From Azospirillum sp. (GTDB lineage Bacteria; Pseudomonadota; Alphaproteobacteria; Azospirillales; Azospirillaceae), in the NCBI GenBank assembly GCA_027486405.1, contig JAIXPD010000095.1:62001-126000 (forward strand): 64,000 bases of DNA, written 5' to 3'. Positions 26,294 to 35,606 of this stretch are shown here, piece by piece; within the stretch, counting starts at the first letter, position 1; each line of letters opens with the position of its first letter. Under the pieces are notes generated by a model, which did no database searches, was not told the origin of the DNA, and saw only the letters and a program-made list of their open reading frames with translations. The translations under genes were made by a program, and so were the position numbers.

Positions 26294-27430
26294 ATGAACA
26301 TCGCCGAGATCGCCGCCGCGTTGGGTGCCCAGGTTGAGGGCGACGCCACCCTCGTGATCCGGCGCGCCGTCCACCCGTCGGAGGCCGAAGGGCCGGAGGA
26401 TCTGGCGCTGGCCATGGACAAGGATCTGCTGGCGCTGCTGCCCGGCAGCCGGGCGCGCGCCGCCGTGGTGGCCGAAGGGGTGGAGGTTCCGGAGGGGCTG
26501 GCCGCGCGCATCATTGTCAAGCGCCCGCGCTACGCGATGGCCGGTCTGCTCGACCTGTTCGAACGCCCGGTCCACGCCGAAGCGGGGGTTCATCCGCAGG
26601 CCTATGTCGCGCCGGACGCGGTGATCGCCGATGGGGTGTCGATCGCGCCCTTCGCCTATGTCGGGCCGCGCGCGCGGATCGGGGCCGGGGTGGTCATCCT
26701 GCCGCACGCCACCGTCGGGGCCGACGCCGTGATCGGCGCTGGCAGTCTGCTGCACCCCGGGGCGCGGATCGGCGAACGGGTGGTGCTGGGCGAGCGCTGC
26801 ATCATCCATCCCAACGCGGCGGTCGGCAACGACGGCTTCAGCTTCGTCACGCCCGAGCCGGGCAGCGTCGAATCGGCCAAGACCACCGGGCGCGTCGTCG
26901 GCACCAACGTGCTGATCCGCCGGGTGAACTCCATCGGCACCGTCATTCTGGGCGACGATGTGGAGATCGGGGCCGGGGCGACCATCGACCGGGGAACCGT
27001 CACGGCCACCCGCATCGGCAGCGGCACCAAGATCGACAACCTCGTGCAGATCGGTCACAACGTGCAGATCGGCACCAATTGCATGCTGTGCGGCCATGTC
27101 GGCGTGGCGGGCAGCACGATCATTGGCGACCGCGTGGTGCTGGCGGGCAAGGTCGGGGTGGCCGACCATGTGAAGATCGGCAACGACGCGGTGGTCGCGG
27201 CCAATTCCGGCGTCGGTACCGACATCCCGGCCAAACAGGTCTATATGGGCTACCCCGCCGTGCCGCGCGCCCGCGCGTTCGAGCAGTACAAGGGCTTGGC
27301 CCGGCTCAAGCGCCTGTTCGCCGACGTGGCGGAGCTGAAAGCCCGCCTGCGCGCCGGCGACGCCCCCGCCGCCCCGTCAACGGACGGCCCGGCGGGCGAA
27401 CGGCCCGAACGCGGCCCCGAAAACGGCTGA
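26294..27430 (+). CDS. lpxD: UDP-3-O-(3-hydroxyacyl)glucosamine N-acyltransferase
   Basis: LpxD adds the second 3-hydroxyacyl chain to UDP-acylglucosamine in lipid A synthesis. The 378-residue protein has the N-terminal uridine-binding domain (about 1-100, with DLALAMDKDLLALL) and a long left-handed parallel beta-helix made of hexapeptide repeats (about 105-320, such as VHPQAYVAPDAVIADGVSI). The catalytic His lies in VQIGHNVQIG, and the family motif NDGFSF is present. It ends with an alanine/proline-rich tail longer than usual. It is not in the common bamA-lpxD-fabZ-lpxA cluster, so it could be a stand-alone or second copy; this cannot be settled from the window. Confidence 0.9.
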   Translation: MNIAEIAAALGAQVEGDATLVIRRAVHPSEAEGPEDLALAMDKDLLALLPGSRARAAVVAEGVEVPEGLAARIIVKRPRYAMAGLLDLFERPVHAEAGVHPQAYVAPDAVIADGVSIAPFAYVGPRARIGAGVVILPHATVGADAVIGAGSLLHPGARIGERVVLGERCIIHPNAAVGNDGFSFVTPEPGSVESAKTTGRVVGTNVLIRRVNSIGTVILGDDVEIGAGATIDRGTVTATRIGSGTKIDNLVQIGHNVQIGTNCMLCGHVGVAGSTIIGDRVVLAGKVGVADHVKIGNDAVVAANSGVGTDIPAKQVYMGYPAVPRARAFEQYKGLARLKRLFADVAELKARLRAGDAPAAPSTDGPAGERPERGPENG

Positions 27431-27476
27431 CCCGCCCCATTCCCCTTTCGCGACACCAGACACAGCGTTCGATCCG

Positions 27477-28247
27477 ATGACCTCCGGCCAAAACCCCACC
27501 CTGCCGTCCGTTCTGGGCGGCCCGTCCGTCATTCTCGTCCAGCCCCAGATGGGCGAGAACATCGGGGCCTGCGCCCGCGCGATGCTGAATTGCGGCCTGA
27601 CCGATCTGCGTCTGGTCCGCCCGCGCGACGGCTGGCCGAACGAGAAGGCGCGGGCCAGCGCCTCCGGGGCCGATCTGGTCATCGACAACGTCCGGCTTTA
27701 CGACAGCACGGCCGACGCGGTGGCCGACCTGGAGGTGGTGTTCGCCACCACCGTGCGCACCCGCGACATGATCCAGCGCTTCGTCACCCCGCGCGTGGCG
27801 GCGGAGGAGATGCGGGCGCGCTACAGCGCCGGGCAGCGGGTGGGCGTGCTGTTCGGGCCGGAGCGCACCGGGCTGGTGAACGACGATCTGACCCTGGCCC
27901 AGACCCTCATCACCGTGCCGCTCAACCCGTCCTTCGCCTCGCTCAATCTGGCGCAGGCGGTGCTGCTGATCGGGTATGAGTGGTTCCAGACCGGCGATCT
28001 GCCCCCCGACCGCTTCGTCCATTTCGGCGCGACCCGTCCGGCGACCAAGGGCGAGCTGGTCAATTTCTTCGAGCATCTGGAAAGGGCGCTGGACCGCACC
28101 GGCTTTTTCACCAGCCCGGAAAAACGCCCGTCGATGGTCCGCACCCTGCGCAACGCGCTGGAGCGCATGGAGATGACCGAGCAGGAGGTGCGCACCTTCC
28201 ACGGCGTCATCGCCGCGCTGACCGGCAAGCGCAAGGGCGACGTCTGA
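27477..28247 (+). CDS. trmJ: TrmJ-like tRNA (cytidine/uridine-2'-O-)-methyltransferase
   Basis: A 256-residue SPOUT-class methyltransferase. Motif 1 is VILVQPQMGENIGACARAML with the conserved N-x-G-A-R pattern, motif 2 is VGVLFGPERTGL, and motif 3 is ITVPLNPSFASLNLAQAVLL, forming the trefoil knot that binds S-adenosylmethionine. The extra C-terminal helical region (about 175-256, FFEHLERALDRTGF onward) is characteristic of TrmJ, which methylates the 2'-oxygen at position 32 of several tRNAs. It follows lpxD by 46 bases and could be co-transcribed. Specificity for Cm32 versus Um32 cannot be told. Confidence 0.88.
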   Translation: MTSGQNPTLPSVLGGPSVILVQPQMGENIGACARAMLNCGLTDLRLVRPRDGWPNEKARASASGADLVIDNVRLYDSTADAVADLEVVFATTVRTRDMIQRFVTPRVAAEEMRARYSAGQRVGVLFGPERTGLVNDDLTLAQTLITVPLNPSFASLNLAQAVLLIGYEWFQTGDLPPDRFVHFGATRPATKGELVNFFEHLERALDRTGFFTSPEKRPSMVRTLRNALERMEMTEQEVRTFHGVIAALTGKRKGDV

Positions 28248-28399
28248 TCCGCATGGTCTGACGCCCGTCGCCTGACCGGCGTGTTCTCCGGGGGCGGGAC
28301 GGCAACCGGTGGTCGGGATCATCCCACTTGCCGGAGTTGCGCGCCAACGCTCATACTCCGGTGCAAGGGGCACGGCGCGGGCGCCGACCGACAGCGGCG

Positions 28400-31300
28400 A
28401 TGATGAGCGACAGCATGATTGAGACCAAGCCGACGCCCCAATCTTTGCCCCAGTCCTTGCCCCGGTCCTTGCCCCGGTCGCGGTCCCATCATCTGCTGTT
28501 GATCGCCTTTGTCCTCATCGCGGCGTTTGGTGTGGCTCTGCGCGTCTATTACACCTGGGCCGACCGTCAGGAAACCTTGCGCCACGCCGAAGAGCGGGTG
28601 CAGAACGCCGCGCGGGTGGTGCAGGAGCATCTGCGCCGCACGGTGGCCACCGGCGATCTGGCGATGGTCCGCGTCATGGAGCAGATCGGCCGCTATGGGC
28701 TGGAAGGGCTGCCCACCAACCGCCCGATGTGGCAATCCATGCATCAGATGGTGGACAATCTGCCGGAGATTTCGGCGGTTTGGATCTATGCGGCCGATGG
28801 CCGCACCCTGCTGACCAGCCGCAAGTTTCCCGCGCCGGATGTCAACGCCTCGAACCGCGCCTTTTTCCCGCAACACGCGGGGGGGATCGAGTTTCAGGTG
28901 GGGGAGCGGGTGATCGGGCCGGTGACGGGCCAGAACTCCTTCGTCATCACCCGCCGGGTCCCGGACAAGGGGCCGCTTCAGGCGGTGGTGCAGGCGAACG
29001 TCGATCTGGATTACTACCAACAGCTTTTTGACAGTCTGGAGCTGGGGGCGGACGCGACCATCGCGGTCTTCCGCACCGATGGCCGCCCGGTTCTCCGCAT
29101 CCCTTCGGCTGAGGCGTTGGACGGGGACGACGCGCGCGAGGCTCTGCGCCGTTCCATCTATTCCGCTTCGGAAACCTTCGAGGTGGCGGCCCCGGTTTCC
29201 GGCGGCACCCGCATCGTTTCCTTCCAGCGCGTGACCAATCTGCCGCTGATCGTCCTGGTCGGGCTGTCCAAGAGCACCGAGCTGGCGGCGTGGGAGGATC
29301 GGGCCAAGCGGGGCGGGCTGTTTCTGGCGCTGGCGGTGTTCTGCTGCCTTGGCCTGACCTACGCCGCCGCCCGCAGTCTGGCGCGCGAAACCGCCGGTCA
29401 GCGCCGGTTGGCGGAGGCGAACAGGGACCTCGACAGCACCGCCCGCCGCGTGGAGGAGGCCAACCGCGCCTTCGCCAGCGCCAACCGGCGGATGAATCTG
29501 ATCCTGCATTCGGCGTCGGACAGCATTTGCGGGGTGGATCGCAACGGCGCCGTCACCTTCGCCAACCCGGCGGCGTCCACCCTGACCGGCTATGCCAACG
29601 AGGAGCTGTTGGGCCGCAACCTCCACGCCCTCATCCACCACACCCGTGTGGACGGCAGCCCCTACCCGGTGATCGAATGCCCGGTGATGGCGGTGTTGCG
29701 GACCGGGGAGATCCGCCGGGGGCTGGAGGACACCTATTGGACCAAGGACGGCAACGCGGTGGCGGTGGAATACACCGCCTCGCCGATGCTGGAGGATGGC
29801 CGGGTTGAGGGCGCGGTTCTGGTGTTCCACGAGATCGCCGAACGCAAGCGGGCCGAGACGGCGATGAAAAGCGCCCGTCTGGCCGCCGAAACCGCCAATC
29901 GGGCCAAAACCGAATTTCTGGCCAACATGAGCCACGAAATCCGCACCCCGATGAACGCCATCCTGGGCTTGATCCACCTGTTGCAGCAGACCGAATTGTC
30001 GGACCGCCAAGCCGATTACCTGCGCAAGGTGCGGGTGTCGGCGCAATCGCTGCTGGGCATCCTGAACGACATCCTGGATTTCTCGAAGGTCGAGGCCGGG
30101 CGGATCGAGTTGGAAAACGTGGATTTCCGCCTGGACGATCTGTTGCAGAATCTGGGCATCATCATCGGGGCCGCCGCGCAGGAAAAGGACATCGAGGTGC
30201 TGTTCTCGGTGGCCCCCGACGTGCCGCTGACCCTGATCGGCGATCCGCTCCGCCTGCAACAGGTGCTCATCAATCTGGCGGGCAACGCGATCAAATTCAC
30301 CGACCGGGGCGAGGTGGTGGTGGCGGTCAAGCGGCGCGCCTACACCGACGATGGCGTGATCCTGTCCTTTTCCGTGCGCGACACCGGGATCGGCATCTCC
30401 CCTGAGCAAAAGGACCGGCTGTTCCAGGCGTTCAGCCAGGGCGACGCCTCCACCACCCGCCGCTTTGGCGGCACCGGGCTGGGGCTGGCCATCTGTTCCC
30501 GGCTGGTCGGGCTGATGGGCGGGCGCATGGAGGTGGACAGCGTCGTCGGGCGTGGCAGCGATTTCCATTTCGAGGCGCGTTTCGGCCACCGGGGCGAGGT
30601 GCCGCCCGCCCGCCCCGTGGCGCGGTCGGTGCCGCGCGATCTGTCGGTGTTGGTGGTCGACGATCATCCCACCGCGCGTGAGGTGCTGGCCGAGATCGCC
30701 GGAACCTTTGGCTGGACGGCGACGACCTGCGCCAACGGGCGCGAGGCGCTGGCGGAGGTGGAGCGCGCCAACCGCGTCGGCGCTCCCTACGACCTTGTGC
30801 TGATGGATTGGAAGATGCCGGAGATGGACGGGTTGGAGGCCGCCCGTCATGTCCGCAGCAGCGACCCATCGGGCGCGCCGATCATCATCGTCATCAGCGG
30901 CTATGGCCGCGAACGCGTCGGCACCCGGTTCGAAGAGTTGGGCGTGGCCGGGTTCCTGGTGAAGCCGGTCACGGCCTCCACCCTGCTGGACGCGGTGACG
31001 GTGGCCTACGCCCAACAGGGCGGCACCGACGGGGCGGAGGCCCCCCAAGCGGCGGCGGACGTGACCGACGCGGCGGCGTGGACAGCCCGCCGGGTCCTGC
31101 GCGGGCGTCGTTTGCTGCTGGCCGAGGACAACGGCATCAGCCGCGACGTGGCGCGTGAGATTTTGGAACGCGCGGGCGCGCGCGTGGAAACCGCCGAAGA
31201 CGGTCGGCACGCCCTGGCCCTGCTGCGCGACAACCCCCAGGGGTTCGACGCGGTGCTGATGGACGTCCACATGCCCGACATGGACGGGTTCGAGGCGACG

Positions 31301-32182
31301 GCGGCGATTCGCGCCTTTCCGGGTGGCGACCGCCTGCCGATCATCGCCATGACCGCCAGCGCGTTGCCGGTGGACCGCCAGCGCTGCCTTGATCATGGCA
31401 TGAACGACCATGTGCCCAAGCCTTTTGACATCGACCAACTGTTCGCGGCGCTGACGCGGTGGATCGGCCCGCCGATGCGGGTGGAAACGGGGAGCGGCTG
31501 GTCGGCGGCGTCGCCTGTCGCCGCCGTGTCCGTCTCCATCTCCGTCGATGCCGATGGCTTGCCCGCCCCCTTGCCGGGGTTGGACGTGGTGGACGCCCTC
31601 AGCCGGTTCGACGGCGACGTCGCCCTGCTGCGCCGCTTCGTTGGCAGCTTCGCCAAGACCTATGGCGGCACGGTCGAGGAGATCGCGGCGGCGCTGGAGC
31701 GGGGCGATTTGCCGCGCGCCAAGGCGCTGGGGCACGAGTTGAAGAGTCTGGCGGGCAACATCGGCGCGCGTGCCCTGTCGGCGGCGGCCGACGCGGTGCA
31801 GATCGCCGCCCATCTGGGCAGCGCCGACGGGGTGGCGGCGCAGATTCCCACCATGCGGGCGGAGATGGCCGCCGTGCTCGATTCCGCCCGCCGCCTGGAA
31901 CGGGCGGAGACCGCCGCCGCCCCGCCGCCCGTGGCGGCCCCATCGTCCGATGATGCCGCGCGCCTGAAACGGGAATTGCCGCAATTTGTCAGATTGTTGC
32001 AAGACAGTAACTTCGCAGCGGCCGAGGAGTTCGCTATACTTGCCCCGCTGTTGACGCCTTGGGTCGAGTCTTCCGCGATGAAGAGCCTGACCGCCGCCAT
32101 CGACAGCCTGGATTTTCCAAGGGCGCTTGGCATCGTGCAGCGGATTGCGCGAGAGTTGGGTGTCTCCCTGCCCACGGTTTGA
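28400..32182 (+). CDS. hybrid sensor histidine kinase with PAS, two receivers and HPt
   Basis: A multidomain kinase of about 1260 residues. Two membrane helices (about 30-52 and 306-328) flank a periplasmic sensor region that looks like a double-Cache domain. A PAS domain follows (about 363-478), then HisKA with H in NMSHEIRTPMNAIL (about 510), HATPase with N, G1, F and G2 boxes (about 600-735), receiver 1 (about 747-870, VLMDWKMPEMDG), receiver 2 (about 900-1025, VLMDVHMPDMDG) and an HPt domain (about 1063-1160, LGHELKSLAGN). The start is uncertain: I chose the tandem ATG at 28400/28403. The next gene, a receiver-GGDEF protein nine bases on, is a likely output partner. Confidence 0.92.
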   Translation: MMSDSMIETKPTPQSLPQSLPRSLPRSRSHHLLLIAFVLIAAFGVALRVYYTWADRQETLRHAEERVQNAARVVQEHLRRTVATGDLAMVRVMEQIGRYGLEGLPTNRPMWQSMHQMVDNLPEISAVWIYAADGRTLLTSRKFPAPDVNASNRAFFPQHAGGIEFQVGERVIGPVTGQNSFVITRRVPDKGPLQAVVQANVDLDYYQQLFDSLELGADATIAVFRTDGRPVLRIPSAEALDGDDAREALRRSIYSASETFEVAAPVSGGTRIVSFQRVTNLPLIVLVGLSKSTELAAWEDRAKRGGLFLALAVFCCLGLTYAAARSLARETAGQRRLAEANRDLDSTARRVEEANRAFASANRRMNLILHSASDSICGVDRNGAVTFANPAASTLTGYANEELLGRNLHALIHHTRVDGSPYPVIECPVMAVLRTGEIRRGLEDTYWTKDGNAVAVEYTASPMLEDGRVEGAVLVFHEIAERKRAETAMKSARLAAETANRAKTEFLANMSHEIRTPMNAILGLIHLLQQTELSDRQADYLRKVRVSAQSLLGILNDILDFSKVEAGRIELENVDFRLDDLLQNLGIIIGAAAQEKDIEVLFSVAPDVPLTLIGDPLRLQQVLINLAGNAIKFTDRGEVVVAVKRRAYTDDGVILSFSVRDTGIGISPEQKDRLFQAFSQGDASTTRRFGGTGLGLAICSRLVGLMGGRMEVDSVVGRGSDFHFEARFGHRGEVPPARPVARSVPRDLSVLVVDDHPTAREVLAEIAGTFGWTATTCANGREALAEVERANRVGAPYDLVLMDWKMPEMDGLEAARHVRSSDPSGAPIIIVISGYGRERVGTRFEELGVAGFLVKPVTASTLLDAVTVAYAQQGGTDGAEAPQAAADVTDAAAWTARRVLRGRRLLLAEDNGISRDVAREILERAGARVETAEDGRHALALLRDNPQGFDAVLMDVHMPDMDGFEATAAIRAFPGGDRLPIIAMTASALPVDRQRCLDHGMNDHVPKPFDIDQLFAALTRWIGPPMRVETGSGWSAASPVAAVSVSISVDADGLPAPLPGLDVVDALSRFDGDVALLRRFVGSFAKTYGGTVEEIAAALERGDLPRAKALGHELKSLAGNIGARALSAAADAVQIAAHLGSADGVAAQIPTMRAEMAAVLDSARRLERAETAAAPPPVAAPSSDDAARLKRELPQFVRLLQDSNFAAAEEFAILAPLLTPWVESSAMKSLTAAIDSLDFPRALGIVQRIARELGVSLPTV

Positions 32183-32190
32183 CACCGCCC

Positions 32191-33108
32191 ATGGCCGACG
32201 CGCGTCCCAAGATTCTGGTTGTTGATGACATTCCCTCGAATGTCCATGTGCTCAGCCGGATTCTGAAGGACGATTACGACATCTATTTCGCCACCGACGG
32301 CGAAAAGGCCCTGGATCTGGTGCAGACCCGTCTGCCCGATCTGGTGTTGCTCGACATCATGATGCCGGGGATGGACGGGTACGAGGTGTGCGCCCGCATC
32401 AAGGCCGACCCCGCCACCCACGACATCCCGGTGATCTTCATTTCCGCCAAGAGCGAGGTGGAGGATGAAACGCGCGGGCTGGAGGTCGGGGCCATCGACT
32501 TCATCACCAAACCGATCAGCCCGCCCATCGTCAAGGCGCGGGTGCGCAACCATCTGCTGCTGAAGCGGCAAACCGATCTGTTGCGCAGCCTGTCCTTTCT
32601 CGACGGCCTGACCGGCATCGCCAACCGCCGCCGTTTCGATGAGTCGATTGCGCGCGAATGGCGGCGTTGCGCGCGGTCACGGCAACCGTTGTCGCTCATC
32701 CTGCTCGATGTCGATCACTTCAAGTCTTACAACGACCATTACGGCCATCAGGCGGGCGACGAGTGTCTGCGGACGGTGGCGGCGGTGCTGGCCGACCGGG
32801 TGAAGCGCACCGGCGATCTGGTCGCCCGTTACGGCGGGGAGGAGTTCGTCTGTCTGCTGCCCGAAACGGAGGAGGAGGGCGCGATGCAGGTCGCCGAGCG
32901 TTTGCGCAGCGCCGTGGCCGAAAGCGCCATTCCCCACGCCCACTCCTCGGTCGCGTCCCACGTCACCATCAGCCTGGGCGTGGCCACGGTGATTCCCAAT
33001 GTGGAGGTTGCCCCGGCCACGCTGACGCAAACCGCCGATCAATTGCTGTATCAGGCCAAGCGCGGCGGGCGGAACCGGGCGCGCGGCGCGCTGTTGCCCG
33101 TCGAGTGA
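32191..33108 (+). CDS. response regulator with GGDEF domain (diguanylate cyclase, PleD-like)
   Basis: A 305-residue protein with a receiver domain (about 6-125; acidic residues VVDD, phospho-acceptor in LVLLDIMMPGMDG, K in FITKPIS) and a GGDEF domain (about 135-300) carrying the active-site motif RYGGEEF near 214-220. GGEEF is a catalytically competent form, so it probably makes c-di-GMP when phosphorylated. No clear RxxD inhibitory site is seen just before the motif. It begins eight bases after the hybrid kinase stop, so the two are almost certainly one operon and may form a phosphorelay. Confidence 0.93.
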   Translation: MADARPKILVVDDIPSNVHVLSRILKDDYDIYFATDGEKALDLVQTRLPDLVLLDIMMPGMDGYEVCARIKADPATHDIPVIFISAKSEVEDETRGLEVGAIDFITKPISPPIVKARVRNHLLLKRQTDLLRSLSFLDGLTGIANRRRFDESIAREWRRCARSRQPLSLILLDVDHFKSYNDHYGHQAGDECLRTVAAVLADRVKRTGDLVARYGGEEFVCLLPETEEEGAMQVAERLRSAVAESAIPHAHSSVASHVTISLGVATVIPNVEVAPATLTQTADQLLYQAKRGGRNRARGALLPVE

Positions 33109-33174
33109 TCCACCGACCGGAGCGTCGGCGAACCGGCGCTCCGTGGCTGGTCGGGGGCGGTGCTCAGTGGGTGC

Positions 33175-33453
33175 TCAGTGGGTGCTCTGGCCGACGGAGC
33201 AGGAGCAGCCGCAGCCGCCCTCCGGCGCTTCGACCCGAATGGCCCCGTCCGCCGTTGCCAGCAGGGCGGCGACCGGCAGACCGATGGCGTCGGCCAGCGC
33301 GCCGAGGCTGGCCTCGCCCGGCAGCGCGTCGGGCGAGGCGAAGACCGGATGCAGCAGGGCCAGGCGCTGGCGGGCCGTGGGATCCCGCCGGTCGAGCGTG
33401 GCGAGGCTGGTGTCGGCGGTCAACGCGGCGGCGGCCGAATCGTCGAGGGGCAT
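33175..33453 (-). CDS. hypothetical protein with a C-terminal cysteine cluster
   Basis: A 92-residue protein, alanine- and leucine-rich and mostly helical, ending GGCGCSCSVGQSTH. The three cysteines in a CxCxC arrangement with a terminal histidine suggest metal or cluster binding, but I do not recognise the family. The start ATG (33453) has a CTCGGAG ribosome-binding site. The 3' end overlaps a short 12-base tandem repeat (GGGTGCTCAGTG) just past the stop. It is convergent with the diguanylate cyclase gene. It looks like a real gene from its codon pattern, though this is not certain. Confidence 0.55.
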   Translation of the reverse strand: MPLDDSAAAALTADTSLATLDRRDPTARQRLALLHPVFASPDALPGEASLGALADAIGLPVAALLATADGAIRVEAPEGGCGCSCSVGQSTH

Positions 33454-33569
33454 GGCAGAAACTCCGAGGGGACGCGGGTTCCGAAGGCGGACGGCCCGGA
33501 CGGCGGGCCTGGATGAGGGGCAGAAAGCGCCGGGACGCGCGCTCTGTCAAGCGCGCTGGCGTGGCGTTT

Positions 33570-33817
33570 CAGGGCAATCGCTTGAAGCACCGTGCACCCG
33601 GTCAAAACAAGAATCGACACGGATTTCACGGATTTTTTTCATGGATTTCGCGGAAGGCGCACCAGAGCTGCCCTGCTTGCGATCTTGCGACAAACCTCAT
33701 GGCGGGGTGCAGGAGGCAATTGGAGTCGAAAATCCGTGCAATCCTTCCTTTTGTCCGTGAAATCCGCGTCCATTCTTGTTCGCGTGACGATGAGCGTTCG
33801 TTCAAGCGATTGCCCTG
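33570..33817. mobile_element. inverted-repeat element, copy 1 (MITE-like), with 10-bp target duplication
   Basis: Ends CAGGGCAATCGCTTGAA (33570-33586) and TTCAAGCGATTGCCCTG (33801-33817) are perfect inverted repeats, and weaker symmetry continues for about 75 bp through AACAAGAATNGAC and CACGGATTTCACGGA. The 10-mer CGTGGCGTTT directly abuts both ends (33560-33569 and 33818-33827), as expected for a target-site duplication. The centre contains a segment with CTTGCGACAAAC that is shared with copies 2 and 3. There is no open frame that could encode a transposase, so it would have to be moved in trans. Its orientation is opposite to copies 2 and 3. Confidence 0.82.
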
Positions 33818-33903
33818 CGTGGCGTTTCCGTGTCCGGGCTGGACAGGGCGGGGGTGTCGCGGGCACCCTTGGGTGAAATCACCGGAAGCGGGAGCGCGTG
33901 GGC

Positions 33904-34515
33904 ATGGGCATCGAGTTTCTGTTGACGTCCCTCATCGTCGCGGCATCGCCCGGCACCGGGGTGCTGTTCACGCTGGCGGCGGGGCTGTCGCGCGGGCCAC
34001 GGGCCAGTCTGGTGGCGGCCTTCGGCTGCACCATCGGCATCGTCCCGCACATGGCGGCGGCGATTCTGGGCTTGGCGGCGGTGCTGCACGCCAGCGCCCT
34101 GGCCTTCCAAATCCTGAAATATCTGGGCGTGCTCTATCTGCTCTACATGGCCTGGGTGACGCTGCGCGACCATGGGGCGCTGACGGTGGAAGCGGACCAC
34201 AGCCCGCGTTCCGACGCGCAGGTGATCCTGTCGGCGGTGCTCATCAACATCCTCAACCCCAAATTGTCCATCTTCTTCCTGGCCTTTCTGCCGCAATTCG
34301 TGCCCGACGGCGCGGACCAGCCCCTGGCGCGGATGCTCGAACTCAGCGGTCTGTTCATGCTGGTGACGTTTGCGGTGTTCGCCGTCTATGGGCTGTGCGC
34401 GGCCGCCGTGCGCACCCATGTGGTCGCCCGTCCCCACCTGCTGACCTGGATGCGGCGATTGTTCGCAGGGGCTTTCGCCGCGCTGGGGGCAAAGCTGGCC
34501 CTGGCTGACCGCTGA
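33904..34515 (+). CDS. LysE/RhtB-family amino-acid exporter
   Basis: A 203-residue membrane protein with about six hydrophobic segments and the LysE/RhtB signatures: an N-terminal LIVAASPGTGVLFTLAAGLS helix, GxxxG-rich GCTIGIVPHMAAAILGL, KYLGVLYLLYMAW and ILNPKLSIFFLAFLPQFV. The family exports amino acids or related small molecules; the substrate cannot be assigned. The start at ATG 33904 has a GGAAGCGGGAG ribosome-binding region; a GTG two codons upstream is possible. The gene follows the MITE-like element at 33570 by about 75 bases, so its promoter may lie next to or in that element. Confidence 0.9.
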   Translation: MGIEFLLTSLIVAASPGTGVLFTLAAGLSRGPRASLVAAFGCTIGIVPHMAAAILGLAAVLHASALAFQILKYLGVLYLLYMAWVTLRDHGALTVEADHSPRSDAQVILSAVLINILNPKLSIFFLAFLPQFVPDGADQPLARMLELSGLFMLVTFAVFAVYGLCAAAVRTHVVARPHLLTWMRRLFAGAFAALGAKLALADR

Positions 34516-34630
34516 CTTCGGCGACCGTTGAATGCGCTGCTGCGCGGGACCATCTTCTTTCCGCGTTGGTTGTTTGCGCGTCTGCTATTAAGCTTATGCG
34601 GTTTGGCTGCGCAGCAGGGGTATGGGGCGG

Positions 34631-35005
34631 ATGGCGAAGGTTCTGGTGGTCGATGACGAACCGGTGACGCGCAATTTGGTGCGCGCGATCCTGGCGAAGG
34701 ACGGGCACGAGATCGTCATGTGCGATGGGGCCTTGCCCGCCATTGAGGTGCTGTCGTTGCAGGATTTCGACGTGATCGTCACCGACATCATCATGCCGGA
34801 GCATGATGGCTTCGAATTGATCCAGGCGGCGCGCAACCTGCGCCCGCACGCGCAGATCATCGTGTTGTCGGCGGTGGACGAGAAGGTTCCCGCCCACATG
34901 ACCGCCGCCGTGTTCGAACGGCTGGGCGTGACCCGGGTGATTTCCAAACCGATCAATCCGGGGCTGCTGGCGTCCGAGGTTCTGGCGGCGCACGTCATCG
35001 GTTGA
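34631..35005 (+). CDS. single-domain response regulator
   Basis: A protein of about 124 residues made of one receiver domain: VLVVDDEPVTRN (acidic pocket), phospho-acceptor D in VIVTDIIMPEHDG, the T/S position at IIVLSAVDE and K in VISKPIN. There is no output domain, so it acts through protein contacts as CheY- or DivK-type regulators do. No kinase is adjacent; the hybrid kinase at 28400 is the nearest candidate. The start is ambiguous between ATG 34622 and 34631; the second gives the standard N-terminus MAKVLVVDDE. Confidence 0.88.
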   Translation: MAKVLVVDDEPVTRNLVRAILAKDGHEIVMCDGALPAIEVLSLQDFDVIVTDIIMPEHDGFELIQAARNLRPHAQIIVLSAVDEKVPAHMTAAVFERLGVTRVISKPINPGLLASEVLAAHVIG

Positions 35006-35114
35006 TGGTGGGCGGTTGGCAACCCTGGTTGATCAGGCGTTGCGGTTCACCGTGGCGGCGGTGGCGTTGCGGTGTCATGATGGGGGTCCCATCCTTCCGC
35101 GTGGAGATTCTGTG

Positions 35115-35501
35115 ATGCGCAAAATCGGTCTGCTGGCGGTCGCCACGGTTCTGGCGGTTGCCCCCCTGAGCGTTCAGGCGCAGACGGCCGCCCCGGCTCC
35201 CGCCGCTCCCGCTCCGGCGGCACCGTCGGCTCCCGCTCCGGCCTCTCCGGCGGCGGTGGCTCCGGCTCCGGCGGCCCCCGCCCCGGTCGCGGCGGCTCCT
35301 GCGGCCCCGGCCGCGCCGACGGTGTTCGGCCTGCCCCCCGCCCAGGCGCTGGCGATTGGCGTCGGCATCGCGGCGGGCGGCATCGGCGTCGGGATTCTGG
35401 CCGACGGTCCCTTCTCCTCGCTCATCGGTGCTGCTGCGGGCGCGCTGATCGGCGATTGGTGGTACGCGTCCAAGCCCGCCGCTGGCGGTCCGCGCCGCTG
35501 A
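35115..35501 (+). CDS. secreted alanine/proline-rich protein with glycine-zipper segment
   Basis: A 128-residue protein. A clear signal peptide MRKIGLLAVATVLAVAPLS ends near VQAQTA. Residues about 24-70 are almost entirely alanine and proline (APAPAAP repeats), a flexible linker probably spanning the periplasm or envelope. The C-terminal part (about 75-115) has a hydrophobic glycine-rich segment AIGVGIAAGGIGVGILA followed by GAAAGALIGDWW, a glycine-zipper-like pattern suited to membrane insertion. No family is recognised. The gene has a GGAGATT ribosome-binding site and ends before a strong hairpin terminator. Confidence 0.75.
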   Translation: MRKIGLLAVATVLAVAPLSVQAQTAAPAPAAPAPAAPSAPAPASPAAVAPAPAAPAPVAAAPAAPAAPTVFGLPPAQALAIGVGIAAGGIGVGILADGPFSSLIGAAAGALIGDWWYASKPAAGGPRR

Positions 35502-35541
35502 TCCTGCATCCGACCGAACGGACGGCCATTCAGACGGCATG

Positions 35542-35575
35542 AAAAAGCCCCCGGCCCGAAAGGGCGGGGGCTTTT
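35542..35575. terminator. terminator hairpin between convergent genes
   Basis: AAAAAGCCCCC and GGGGGCTTTT form the arms of a GC-rich stem with a GAAA loop region, with A-tract on one side and T-tract on the other. It can serve both the gene ending at 35501 and the opposing gene ending at 35607. Confidence 0.75.
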
Positions 35576-35606
35576 GTCGGGAGACCGGTGTCGGATGGCA
35601 CCGGTG

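Noticed and set aside
28319..32185. Very long reverse-strand open frame (about 1290 codons) opposite the hybrid kinase
   Set aside because: It mirrors the kinase gene; high GC leaves the opposite frame open. Its translation is histidine/arginine/glutamine-rich without any domain.
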